From positions 1 through 15,628 of the forward strand of contig CALLDR010000107.1 of the NCBI GenBank assembly GCA_937997955.1: a stretch of 15,628 nucleotides of DNA. Reading direction: 5' to 3'. Source of the stretch: an uncultured Emergencia sp. Lineage in GTDB: Bacteria; Bacillota; Clostridia; Peptostreptococcales; Anaerovoracaceae. Shown here in pieces: positions 1 to 7,192 of this stretch. Position numbers and translations under genes: made by a program. Each line of letters opens with the position of its first letter. Within the stretch, counting starts at the first letter, position 1. The notes under the pieces were generated by a model. It was given only the letters and a program-made list of their open reading frames with translations. It did not search any database and was not told the origin of the DNA.

Positions 1-127
1 CAACATTTGCCCCAAAAATCAAAAAAGGTTGCTGATTCGACTGCTCTATGTCCCATGTGCTCAGACTCCGTTCAGATTCTTGTCTATGTTTTCCATGCGT
101 ATGCCCTGAGCCGCAGACGATTTCCCC

Positions 128-156
128 TTTCCATTCTCCCCATTCCATGTTAAAAT
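128..156 (+). promoter_or_regulatory. Promoter of the carboxypeptidase-uvrC operon
   Basis: A -35 box TTTCCA (128-133, four of six consensus bases) is followed after 17 bases by the -10 box TAAAAT (151-156). The -10 is preceded by TGT, giving an extended -10. Transcription would begin near 163, which is downstream of the ATG at 161 and so argues against that ATG as the translation start. Confidence 0.6.
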
Positions 157-193
157 AACTATGTATAAGCAGAAACAAAAGGAGCAGCACACA

Positions 194-1306
194 TTGAAAC
201 AGGATTTACGAAAGAAAAAGACGCCGAAGAAAAAGGCATTGAAGATACAGAATATCCACAGCAAAAGACTGGCCGCGGCCTTCCTAGCTCTGACCCTGGT
301 CTTTTCCAGCGGCGCGGCGGCCTTCGCCGGTGACAGCGCCGGCGGTATGATCGGCAGCGGCGCCCAAAACAGCAGTACCAGCAGTACCAAAGGAAGCGCG
401 TCCGCCGCGTATGCGGCGGCCCAGTATGTCGAACCGGGGACGGAGATCCAGCCTCCGGCGGCGGAGCAGCCGGGAACCGGCGAGGTTACGGACCCGGCAG
501 ATCCCGTTCAGCCGGAACAGCCGGTCAAGCCGGTGCGTCCAGCCATCAGCGCCAAAAGCGGCATCGTCATCGACGGGGATACCGGAAAGATCCTCTATTC
601 CAAGAATCCTCACACCAAGAGGGATCCGCTCAGCACCACCAAGCTGCTGACCTGCCTGATCGCGCTGGAGCATCTCAAGCTGAATCAGACCGTGACCGTG
701 ACCCAGGCGGCCGTCAACGTCGGCGCGAAGATCGACGGGTCCAACGTGGATCTGAAAGTGGGAGAGAAGGTCAAGGTGAAGGATCTGATCTACGGCGCCA
801 TGCTGCCCAGCGGCAACGACGCCGCCATGGCCCTCGCCATCGCCGTATCCGGCAGCAAGTCCAAATTCGCGGCTTTGATGAACAAAAAAGCCAGACAGCT
901 GGGCTGCACTGACAGCAATTTCACCAACCCGCACGGATGGAAGTCCTCCAAACACTATTCATCTGCCTATGATATGGCTTTGATCACCAAGGCGGCCATG
1001 GAGAACCCGACCATCAAAAAAGCCTGCAGCACGGAAATGTACAAGATGGCGAAGACCAACAAGCACAAGGCCCGGTGGATCGCTACCAGCAACTACTTTG
1101 TCGCGAAGAAGAAATACCCGAACTCCGGCGTGTATGCCGGAAAGACCGGTACCTGGACCTACAACAATGCGGCGCTGGTATCCGCCTGCGAAAGAGACGG
1201 CAAGACCACCTACGCCGTGGTCCTGCAGGATACTATGGACAATCGGTGGAAGAGCACCAATCAGATCCTCAACTACAGCTATCAGAAGCTGGCGCAGTCG
1301 TCCTGA
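194..1306 (+). CDS. Secreted D-alanyl-D-alanine carboxypeptidase (peptidase S11), TTG start
   Basis: This is a penicillin-binding-protein-type D,D-carboxypeptidase that removes the terminal D-Ala from peptidoglycan stem peptides outside the membrane. From the TTG start it has 370 residues: a basic N-terminus, a hydrophobic signal segment (about 26-42) with likely cleavage after AFA (residue 45), a low-complexity Ser/Ala then Pro/Glu-rich linker (about 55-118), and the S11 catalytic domain. The three catalytic motifs are intact: S147-T-T-K150, S206-G-N208 and K317-T-G319. It ends soon after the KTG strand, so the DacF-type C-terminal beta domain and membrane anchor seen in the next gene are absent. 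The TTG at 194 is chosen because AAAAGGAG (177-184) sits nine bases upstream, whereas the in-frame ATG at 161 has no ribosome binding site and lies at the predicted transcript start. Using the ATG would add 11 residues. First gene of an operon with the next two. Confidence 0.9.
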   Translation: MKQDLRKKKTPKKKALKIQNIHSKRLAAAFLALTLVFSSGAAAFAGDSAGGMIGSGAQNSSTSSTKGSASAAYAAAQYVEPGTEIQPPAAEQPGTGEVTDPADPVQPEQPVKPVRPAISAKSGIVIDGDTGKILYSKNPHTKRDPLSTTKLLTCLIALEHLKLNQTVTVTQAAVNVGAKIDGSNVDLKVGEKVKVKDLIYGAMLPSGNDAAMALAIAVSGSKSKFAALMNKKARQLGCTDSNFTNPHGWKSSKHYSSAYDMALITKAAMENPTIKKACSTEMYKMAKTNKHKARWIATSNYFVAKKKYPNSGVYAGKTGTWTYNNAALVSACERDGKTTYAVVLQDTMDNRWKSTNQILNYSYQKLAQSS

Positions 1307-1361
1307 GCCGCGCGGGGGACCTGAGAAATCTGAACGCAAGGAAGGAGAATCTTAGAGATTT

Positions 1362-2687
1362 ATGAGAATGAAAAAGACTATCAGGAGAGTCATCGCCCTC
1401 GCGGCGGCTGTGGCCGTGGTTTTGACCAGCCAGGCAGCTCCGGCCTTTGCCGCTCAGGTCGAGAAACCGGATATTACCGCTTCCGGCGCCATCGTCTACT
1501 GCCAGAATACGGGAGAGATCGTCTACTCTAAAAACCGGGAGAAAAAGCTGGCGCCTTACAGCGTTACCAAGCTGATGACCGTGCTTCTGGCCGTGCAGAA
1601 CCTGCCTCTGGATCAGGAGGTAACCGTATCCGCCAAAGCGGCCGCGCAGGAGGAATCTTCCATGGATCTGAAGGAAGGGGAGGTGCTGACCGTCAAGGAC
1701 CTGATCTACGGCTGCATGCTTCCCAGCGGAAACGACGCGGCTTACGCCCTGGGAGAGGCGGTCAGCGGCGATATGGACAGCTTTGTGGAATTGATGAACA
1801 AGACGGCGGAGAACATCGGCTGCAAGAATACCCACTTTTCCAATCCCAGCGGCCTGAAATCCTCAAAGAACTACACCACTGCCTACGATATGATGCTGAT
1901 CACCAAAATGGCCCTGTCCAACGACGTGATCTGCAAGGCGGCAGGCAGCACCAAATATACCGTAGCGAAGACCAATAAACACAAGAAGCGGACCTTGAAG
2001 ACCCACCTCAGTTTCCTCAGCGATCCGGAAAGCGGCGTCTACGCCGGAAAGACCGGATATTGGGACGACAGCAGCTGCACCATCGCCCTGGGATACCGGA
2101 AGGACGGCCTGCGGCTGTTCATCGTGCTGCTGGGAGACACGGCAGACGAACGGGAGAACGACGTCAACAAGCTGATCGCCTACGCCAAACAAAAGGTCGA
2201 AGGCGTCAAGGTCATCGGCAAGGACAAGGCGTCCGGCAAGGTCAGGATCAAGCACGGGGCCAAGACACGGCTGGAGACCTATACGGCGGAGATCGGCTAT
2301 GCCTATCTGCCAAAGGAGGCGTCCGAGTCTCTGATAGGAACAAAGGTCACCATGGACAGCGACGTCAAAGCGCCGGTAAAAGCCGGAACTGTGGTGGGGA
2401 AGCTGGAGATCTACGCGGCCGATGAGCTGGTCAACGAGGTGGATCTGATCATCAAGGAAGACGTGGAAGCCGGCTGGTTCCCATCTTATGTAGGCATTTC
2501 CAATCTGGCGACGATGATCATCTGCGGCGTCATCGCTCTGCTCCTCGTGTTTTTTATCTGGGTTTCAGCTGTGAAAGCCAAATACCGGCGCAAAAAGCAG
2601 CGGATCCGCCAGCGGAAGATCATGGAGATGGCTATGGCGGAAATGCGCAAAGAACAGGACTATAACGAAAGAGACTGGCATTTTTAA
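1362..2687 (+). CDS. dacF: Membrane-anchored D-alanyl-D-alanine carboxypeptidase, DacF type
   Basis: The product is a 441-residue D,D-carboxypeptidase acting on peptidoglycan at the outer face of the membrane. It has a signal peptide (1-30, ending APAFA), an S11 catalytic domain with S67-V-T-K70, S122-G-N124 and K230-T-G232, a C-terminal beta-rich domain (about 281-366) of the PBP5_C kind, and a hydrophobic anchor (about 382-404). The anchor is followed by a basic cytoplasmic tail rich in Lys, Arg and Met. It is a clear paralogue of the gene just upstream: both contain the blocks VKDLIYG, LPSGNDAA and AKTNKHK, which points to tandem duplication. The ATG at 1362 is the first possible start after an in-frame TAG at 1353. 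AAGGAG (1342-1347) lies 14 bases upstream, a long spacing, so initiation may be modest. The stop is one base from the uvrC ATG, implying translational coupling. The symbol is by family resemblance only. Confidence 0.9.
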   Translation: MRMKKTIRRVIALAAAVAVVLTSQAAPAFAAQVEKPDITASGAIVYCQNTGEIVYSKNREKKLAPYSVTKLMTVLLAVQNLPLDQEVTVSAKAAAQEESSMDLKEGEVLTVKDLIYGCMLPSGNDAAYALGEAVSGDMDSFVELMNKTAENIGCKNTHFSNPSGLKSSKNYTTAYDMMLITKMALSNDVICKAAGSTKYTVAKTNKHKKRTLKTHLSFLSDPESGVYAGKTGYWDDSSCTIALGYRKDGLRLFIVLLGDTADERENDVNKLIAYAKQKVEGVKVIGKDKASGKVRIKHGAKTRLETYTAEIGYAYLPKEASESLIGTKVTMDSDVKAPVKAGTVVGKLEIYAADELVNEVDLIIKEDVEAGWFPSYVGISNLATMIICGVIALLLVFFIWVSAVKAKYRRKKQRIRQRKIMEMAMAEMRKEQDYNERDWHF

Positions 2688-2688
2688 T

Positions 2689-4524
2689 ATGTTCGATATC
2701 AAAGAAAACCTGAAAAACCTGCCGGACTGTCCGGGGGTATATCTGCACAAAGACAGGCTGGGCCAGGTCATCTACGTGGGGAAAGCCATTTCCCTGCGCA
2801 ACAGAGTACGCCAGTATTTTCAGAGCGCGGCGAAATCCAATCCCAAGGTGGCCGCCATGGTGTCCCATATTGCGGAGTTTGAGTACATCACCTGCAGTAC
2901 GGAGATGGAAGCCCTGATCCTGGAATGTAACCTGATCAAAAAATACATGCCCCGCTACAACGTTTTGCTGCGGGACGACAAGACCTATCCTTACATCAAA
3001 GTCACCACCGCTGAGGACTATCCCAGAGTGCTGAAGACCCGGCTCATCGCCAAGGACGGAAGCAAGTACTTCGGGCCCTACAGCGACGTAGGCGCTGTAA
3101 ATCAGATCGTCGACCTGCTTTCCGGCATCTACGGCCTGAAACGGTGCAGCGCCAGGGAATTTCCGGCAAACCACCGGCCCTGCCTCAACTATCACATCAA
3201 TCAGTGCAAGGGGGTCTGCGCCGGCAAGGTCAGCAGGGAGGAGTACCGCCGATCCATCGACAAGGTGCTGGAATTTCTGAGCGGCAGGGAAAAGCCTTTG
3301 CTGAAGCATCTGGAGGAAAAGATGCTGACAGCCTCTGAAAACCTGGAGTTTGAAGAGGCGGCCAGATACCGGGATTATATCAGCTCCATCAAGGCCATAT
3401 CCGAGACCCAGCGAGTGACCATGACCCAGGACAAAGACCTGGACGTGGTGCTGCCGGTCAAGGACCAGGACAACTCCTTTATCGCCCTGTTCACGGTGCG
3501 GGACGGAAAGCTGTCCGGACGGGAGACCTTTCAGATCCAGGCGGAGGAAAGCGACAGCCGGGAAGAGATGGTGGGCGAGTTCATCAAGCAGTATTACAGC
3601 CAGTGGGCCATGGTGCCGCCGGAGATCCTGGTGGAAAGCCAGGTGCCGGAGCACGAGCTGTTAGAGGACTTTCTGCGCCGCGAAGGCCGCAGAGTGCGCA
3701 TTTTCGTGCCGCAGAAGGGCGAAAAGCGGGCGCTGCTGAAGATGGCCCAGAGCGACTGCGTCGAGATGGTCAAGACCCTGTCCCAGAAGGCCAGGCTGCA
3801 GCAGGAGAAGCAGACCGCCGTTCGGGAACAGGTGGCCATGGTCATCAGGGAGGCCGGTTATATACCGCCGGAGAAACAGACCTACCGCATAGAATCCTAC
3901 GATATTTCCAATACCAACGGCGTGGATTCCGTCGGCGCCATGGTGGTCTTTGAGGGGCTGAAGCCCAACCGGAAGGATTACCGCCGGTTCAAGATCAAAA
4001 CCATCGAGGGGCCGGACGATTACGGCAGCCTGCAGGAGATGCTTTACCGGCGCTTCAAGCGGGCCCAGGCGGGGGATCCCGCCTTTGTTCACATGCCCGA
4101 CGCCATCTTCATGGACGGCGGACAGGGCCAGGTCACGGCGGCCCTGAAGGTTTTGCGCGCCATGAAGCTGGATATTCCCGTGGCAGGCATGGCCAAGGAC
4201 GACAGCCACAGGACCCGGGCCATGGTCTTCGAGGACGGCCGGGAGATCCCCCTGGAAAGCAATCCTATCCTGTTCCGCTACGCCGGGACCATTCAGGAGG
4301 AGGTTCACCGCTTTGCCATCGACTACCACCGGAGCCTGCGGAACAAGAACGCGTTCCATTCTGTCCTCGACGATATCTGCGGCGTGGGGCCTACTCGGAG
4401 AAACGCGCTGCTGGCCCACTTTGGCACGCTGGAGGCCATCAAAGGGGCGTCCGTCGAGGCGCTGATGGAGGTGCCGGGGATCACGGCTGGTGTGGCGAAA
4501 AACATCAAAGAATATTTTGGTTGA
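2689..4524 (+). CDS. uvrC: Excinuclease ABC subunit UvrC
   Basis: UvrC makes the two incisions, 3' then 5', around bulky DNA lesions that UvrAB has located. The 611-residue protein is full length. The GIY-YIG nuclease domain occupies about 12-95 (GVY at 16-18, IYVG at 28-31, Y29, R39, probably E79). Four cysteines follow, C153, C165, C173 and C177, spaced 12, 8 and 4 as in the iron-sulfur site reported for E. coli UvrC. A UVR motif that binds UvrB lies at about 203-238. The RNase H-like second nuclease spans about 398-545, with D405, D443 or D444, D476 and H540 as the expected catalytic set. Paired helix-hairpin-helix motifs (about 560-610) end the protein. Nothing essential is missing. The start is one base after the dacF stop with only a weak GA-rich ribosome binding site, so translation is probably coupled. 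Confidence 0.98.
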   Translation: MFDIKENLKNLPDCPGVYLHKDRLGQVIYVGKAISLRNRVRQYFQSAAKSNPKVAAMVSHIAEFEYITCSTEMEALILECNLIKKYMPRYNVLLRDDKTYPYIKVTTAEDYPRVLKTRLIAKDGSKYFGPYSDVGAVNQIVDLLSGIYGLKRCSAREFPANHRPCLNYHINQCKGVCAGKVSREEYRRSIDKVLEFLSGREKPLLKHLEEKMLTASENLEFEEAARYRDYISSIKAISETQRVTMTQDKDLDVVLPVKDQDNSFIALFTVRDGKLSGRETFQIQAEESDSREEMVGEFIKQYYSQWAMVPPEILVESQVPEHELLEDFLRREGRRVRIFVPQKGEKRALLKMAQSDCVEMVKTLSQKARLQQEKQTAVREQVAMVIREAGYIPPEKQTYRIESYDISNTNGVDSVGAMVVFEGLKPNRKDYRRFKIKTIEGPDDYGSLQEMLYRRFKRAQAGDPAFVHMPDAIFMDGGQGQVTAALKVLRAMKLDIPVAGMAKDDSHRTRAMVFEDGREIPLESNPILFRYAGTIQEEVHRFAIDYHRSLRNKNAFHSVLDDICGVGPTRRNALLAHFGTLEAIKGASVEALMEVPGITAGVAKNIKEYFG

Positions 4525-4549
4525 TAAATTTCCCGATCAGTGGTATATT
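4521..4549 (+). promoter_or_regulatory. Promoter of the DUF1292 gene, overlapping the uvrC stop codon
   Basis: TTGATA (4521-4526) and TATATT (4544-4549) are separated by exactly 17 bases, and the -10 is preceded by TGG, giving an extended -10. The -35 box includes the uvrC TGA stop (4522-4524). The start of transcription would be near 4556, about 53 bases before the next ATG. Confidence 0.75.
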
Positions 4550-4608
4550 ATTAGAGTAGCATGCGCGCTGCGCAGGGGCTGCACTGTAAAGAAAAATGGA
4601 GGATTATT

Positions 4609-4899
4609 ATGGCAGATAACAAGAACAACCTGCAGGACGAAGCAGATATCATCACGCTGGAATTCGAGGACAACACCGAGCTGGAATGTGAGATCATGGG
4701 CGTATTTGACTACGCAGGCAAGGATTACATCGCTTTGATCCCGCTGGATGATACAGATGATGTGTACATCTACGGCTACAAGGAAATCGGCGACGACGAA
4801 TTTGAACTGGTTGACATTGAAGACGAGGCATTGTTTGCCAGCGTCGTTCAGGAATTTGACGCCATCATGGCTGACGCCGATGAGGGCACTGTGAACTAG
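4609..4899 (+). CDS. DUF1292 (YrzB-like) small acidic protein
   Basis: This 96-residue, strongly acidic protein resembles the DUF1292 family, small cytoplasmic proteins of Firmicutes without an established biochemical role. The recognisable pattern is an N-terminal block with ITLEFEDNTELEC, then FDYAGKDYIALIPLDD, then VYIYGYKE and a closing Asp/Glu-rich helix. In many Firmicutes relatives lie near ruvX and ireB-type genes (family knowledge); that setting is absent here and the gene stands alone between uvrC and a dehydrogenase gene. The start at 4609 is fixed by GGAGG at 4598-4602, six bases upstream. A longer in-frame reading from the ATG at 4561 would lie almost on the predicted transcript start and is rejected. 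It has its own promoter and an intrinsic terminator 14 bases after its stop. Confidence 0.88.
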   Translation: MADNKNNLQDEADIITLEFEDNTELECEIMGVFDYAGKDYIALIPLDDTDDVYIYGYKEIGDDEFELVDIEDEALFASVVQEFDAIMADADEGTVN

Positions 4900-4912
4900 A
4901 ACTTGTAATTTC

Positions 4913-4949
4913 AGAGCTGCTTCCCTGTGGAGGCGGCTCTTTTTGTTGT
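4913..4949 (+). terminator. Intrinsic terminator after the DUF1292 gene
   Basis: A 12-base-pair stem (4913-4924 with 4929-4940, two G-U pairs) encloses the loop CTGT and is followed by TTTTTGTTGT. The ATG of the next gene is only about 22 bases further on, so the hairpin sits in that gene's leader and could also act as an attenuator. Confidence 0.88.
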
Positions 4950-4970
4950 GTAAAGGGGTGAACCTATATT

Positions 4971-6350
4971 ATGAAGAAATACGATATCATTATTGCGGGA
5001 GCGGGCGCCAGCGGCGTATTCATGAGCTATGAGCTGACGAAGCGGGAAAACAGCGCCAGCGTTTTGATGCTGGATAAGGGGGCGCCGCTGGAAAAGCGGG
5101 TATGTCCCATCAAGGCCGGCAGGACCAGGACCTGCGTCAAGTGCAGTCCGTGCCACATCATGAACGGCTACGGCGGAGCGGGCACTTTGTCCGACGGAAA
5201 GTACAACATCACCACCCAGTTCGGCGGGGATCTGCACAGGTACGTGGGTGTGGACGAGGCCATGAGACTGATGGAGTATGTGGACAGCGTGCTATGCGCT
5301 ATGGGAGGCGCCGAAGCCAAGCTGTATTCCACGGCGGACTCCGACCTGAAGACCAAGTGCCTGCAGAACAATCTCCATCTGCTGGAGGCTAAGGTGCGCC
5401 ATCTGGGTACCGACCGGAACGTCGAGATTCTGGGCCACATCTTCGACTATATCAAAGACCGCATCGACACCCAGTTCTACACTACCATCGAGGAGGTGGA
5501 GACTGTGGACGGCGGCGGATTTATCGTGCGCACGGACAAAGGAGACTTCGCCTGCGATAAGCTGGTTCTTGCCACGGGACGCTCCGGATCAAAGTGGATC
5601 TCCGGCGTTTGCGACAAGCTGGGCATCGAGCAGAAAAAGAACCGGGTGGACATCGGCGTGCGTGTAGAGCTGCCTGCCGAAGTCTTCAAGCATATTACGG
5701 ACGCCGTTTACGAAGGGAAGATCGTCTACAAGACAGAGCGGTACAACGATATGGTCCGGACCTTCTGCATGAACCCGTACGGCGAGGTGGTTTCTGAGAA
5801 CACCAACGGCATTGTTACGGTCAACGGCCACAGTTACGGCGATCCGTCCCTGCACACGGAGAACACCAACTTCGCGCTGCTGGTTTCCAATACCTTTACA
5901 GAGCCCTTTGAGGACAGCAACGAGTACGGCGAATCCATCGCCAGACTGTCCAACATGCTGGGCGGCGGCGTGCTGCTGCAGCGGTTCGGCGATCTGGTCA
6001 AGGGACGGCGGAGCAGCGCCCGCAGAATGGAAAAGTGCTTTACACGGCCGACTCTGGGAGCCACGCCGGGAGACCTGAGCCTGGTCATTCCAAAGCGGCA
6101 GCTGGACAGCATCATCGAGATGATCTACGCTCTGGATAAGATCGCGCCGGGTACGGCCAACGAGGATACGCTTCTCTATGGCGTGGAAGTCAAATTCTAT
6201 AATTCCAAGGTGGCGGTAGACGAGCATCTGCAGACCTGCGTGCCTGGACTCTATGCTCTGGGCGATGGCTCCGGCGTCACCCATTCCCTGTCCCAGGCGT
6301 CTGCCAGCGGCGTTCACGTGGCGCGGATCCTGGCAGAGCAGTATCAATAG
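4971..6350 (+). CDS. FAD-dependent dehydrogenase, COG2509 type, with Cys cluster
   Basis: The 459-residue protein is a predicted cytoplasmic flavoprotein of the COG2509 group, whose substrate is not established. The N-terminal Rossmann motif G10-A-G12-A-S-G15 binds the ADP part of FAD. A second dinucleotide element, LVLATGRSG, lies at about 198-206, and the C-terminal FAD-contact motif is GLYALGDGSGVTHSLSQA (about 426-443). A striking cysteine block follows the first strand region: C45-P, then C55-x2-C58-x2-C61, just before NGYGGAGTLSDGKYN. From memory this block recurs in the family, and it might hold an iron-sulfur centre or a redox disulfide. AAAGGGGTG (4952-4960) is the ribosome binding site, about ten bases before the ATG. 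No room exists for a promoter between the upstream terminator and this start, so expression probably depends on read-through. Confidence 0.88.
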   Translation: MKKYDIIIAGAGASGVFMSYELTKRENSASVLMLDKGAPLEKRVCPIKAGRTRTCVKCSPCHIMNGYGGAGTLSDGKYNITTQFGGDLHRYVGVDEAMRLMEYVDSVLCAMGGAEAKLYSTADSDLKTKCLQNNLHLLEAKVRHLGTDRNVEILGHIFDYIKDRIDTQFYTTIEEVETVDGGGFIVRTDKGDFACDKLVLATGRSGSKWISGVCDKLGIEQKKNRVDIGVRVELPAEVFKHITDAVYEGKIVYKTERYNDMVRTFCMNPYGEVVSENTNGIVTVNGHSYGDPSLHTENTNFALLVSNTFTEPFEDSNEYGESIARLSNMLGGGVLLQRFGDLVKGRRSSARRMEKCFTRPTLGATPGDLSLVIPKRQLDSIIEMIYALDKIAPGTANEDTLLYGVEVKFYNSKVAVDEHLQTCVPGLYALGDGSGVTHSLSQASASGVHVARILAEQYQ

Positions 6351-6363
6351 TTCTTATGGCAGG

Positions 6364-6402
6364 TTCATCTGACGGATTCCTGTGATGAGTTCAGCTGACG
6401 GA
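6364..6402. repeat. 13-base direct repeat, TTCA(T/G)CTGACGGA, two copies
   Basis: Copies at 6364-6376 and 6390-6402 match at 12 of 13 bases and are 26 bases apart. The second copy runs straight into the first AGTTGGGC inverted arm. The function is unknown. Confidence 0.75.
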
Positions 6403-6506
6403 GTTGGGCTTTTTGGGCGATATAGATGAAAAAAGCCCAGCTTTGTCGGTACATGTTCGGTATAAGTTGGCTTTTGGATTGGATTCCCTTTGAAAAGCCC
6501 AACTTT
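6402..6506. repeat. Two nested hairpins from four copies of an AGTTGGGCTTTT arm
   Basis: Arm A (6402-6414) pairs with arm B (6430-6442) over 13 base pairs with one G-U pair. Arm C (6464-6475) pairs with arm D (6493-6504) with a one-base bulge. Arm A also pairs perfectly with D over 12 bases (6402-6413 with 6493-6504), so two alternative folds exist. The run of T lies inside arm A rather than after a stem, so this is not a standard terminator, although it may end the upstream transcript. Confidence 0.75.
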
Positions 6507-6751
6507 GACAGCGCCATAGGGGCGTTTAACGTGGGGTTTTGGGTTTTTCCGTGAATTTAAAGGATTTAGCCAAGCATCGGCGGCATAGATACCGCGACCA
6601 TCGGTTATATGATCGACTGTTATTTTGTATGAATAGAGATGCGGAGCCGGCGGGTCCGGGGCTGGTCCGCGGCCGAAAAATACACTTAATATTTACAAAA
6701 TTGGAACGTTTTATGTATCTAAAAAAATACGAAAAAAGGTGAAAAAAACTC

Positions 6752-6779
6752 TTGAATTATTTTGCCAATGTGGTATACT
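6752..6779 (+). promoter_or_regulatory. Promoter of tRNA-Leu
   Basis: TTGAAT (6752-6757), a 16-base spacer and TATACT (6774-6779) preceded by TGG form a strong extended -10 promoter. The start of transcription would be near 6786, giving a 5' leader of about 37 bases before the mature tRNA. Confidence 0.8.
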
Positions 6780-6822
6780 AAGATAGTCGTCAGGCGAGAG
6801 GCGACAAAGAAAAACAGAATAT

Positions 6823-6905
6823 GCGGTCTTGGCGGAATTGGCAGACGCGCACGGTTCAGGTCCGTGTGGGAAACCGTGGGGGTTCGAATCCCTTAGACCG
6901 CACCA
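6823..6905 (+). tRNA. tRNA-Leu (anticodon CAG), CCA encoded
   Basis: The 83-base gene folds as a class II tRNA. The acceptor GCGGTCT (6823-6829) pairs with AGACCGC (6895-6901) and is followed by the encoded ACCA. The D arm is GCG/CGC, the anticodon stem CACGG/CCGTG holds the loop TTCAGGT (anticodon CAG, reading CUG), the variable arm is 11 bases, and the T arm has the loop TTCGAAT. The T stem GGGGG/CCCTT contains two G-U pairs. CTG is the main leucine codon in the surrounding genes, so this tRNA should be heavily used. Confidence 0.97.
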
Positions 6906-6911
6906 ATCAAA

Positions 6912-6929
6912 TCGTTGAAATTTCAACGA
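6912..6929. repeat. Perfect 18-base palindrome just after tRNA-Leu
   Basis: TCGTTGAAATTTCAACGA is a perfect dyad that begins seven bases after the CCA end. It may fold in the tRNA precursor trailer or be a protein-binding site. It lies between the tRNA and its terminator. Confidence 0.85.
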
Positions 6930-6932
6930 AAG

Positions 6933-6967
6933 AAGCACCTAAGGAGTTAGGTGCTTTTCTGTTTTTT
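6933..6967 (+). terminator. Intrinsic terminator of tRNA-Leu
   Basis: AAGCACCTAA (6933-6942) and TTAGGTGCTT (6947-6956) form a perfect 10-base-pair stem with the loop GGAG, followed by TTCTGTTTTTT. Confidence 0.93.
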
Positions 6968-7006
6968 GCGTACCGATACGGCGTAAACCGTGTGGACCGA
7001 TTTGGG

Positions 7007-7046
7007 CCTGATCTTTTCTGTTGTGTCCTGATCTTTTCCGTTGTGT
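7007..7046. repeat. 20-base tandem repeat, two copies
   Basis: Two directly abutting copies of CCTGATCTTTTCTGTTGTGT (7007-7026 and 7027-7046) differ at one base of 20. They lie between the tRNA terminator and the aldo/keto reductase promoter, in a region without a gene. Confidence 0.85.
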
Positions 7047-7129
7047 GCGGATTTTATCAAGGGGATCCGGACCTGAAAGGCGCGGGCACCCATGCTTTTT
7101 GACTATATCAGAGGATTCTTTTTAAGTAT

Positions 7130-7158
7130 TTGCGCTTTCAAAGGCATGAATGTATAAT
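7130..7158 (+). promoter_or_regulatory. Promoter of the aldo/keto reductase-cupin operon
   Basis: A perfect -10 box TATAAT (7153-7158) is preceded after 17 bases by TTGCGC (7130-7135), which keeps only the TTG of the -35 consensus. A weak -35 with a perfect -10 suggests activator help. The start of transcription would be near 7165. Confidence 0.6.
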
Positions 7159-7192
7159 GAAAAACAGGAATGTAAGCGGAGGAGGTATAGAC

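Larger units (their letters stand above)
6351..6751. other. Noncoding region with direct and inverted repeats
   Basis: The stretch between the FAD dehydrogenase and the tRNA-Leu promoter carries no convincing gene. It holds a 13-base direct repeat, four related inverted arms built on AGTTGGGCTTTT, and an AT-rich segment just before the promoter. An open frame at 6539-6742 has a basic, Arg-rich, unfamiliar translation and lacks a good ribosome binding site, so I do not call it. It could be decayed coding sequence. Confidence 0.6.

Noticed and set aside
1..150. Open reading frame entering from the left edge in frame 1
   Set aside because: Only about 50 codons ending at TAA (151-153), with a peptide lacking recognisable protein character; it cannot be told from noncoding DNA.
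284..955. Minus-strand open frame inside the first carboxypeptidase gene
   Set aside because: Antisense to SxxK and SGN motif coding; no protein family resemblance.
2632..3654. Long minus-strand open frame of 340 codons across dacF and uvrC
   Set aside because: It lies antisense to two well-recognised genes, its translation is His, Gln and Leu-rich without family resemblance, and it has no ribosome binding site context.
3661..4419. Minus-strand open frame inside uvrC
   Set aside because: Antisense shadow of a GC-rich gene with intact catalytic motifs on the plus strand.
6821..7102. Open frame starting at the tRNA-Leu 5' end
   Set aside because: It translates the tRNA and its terminator, so it is not a gene.
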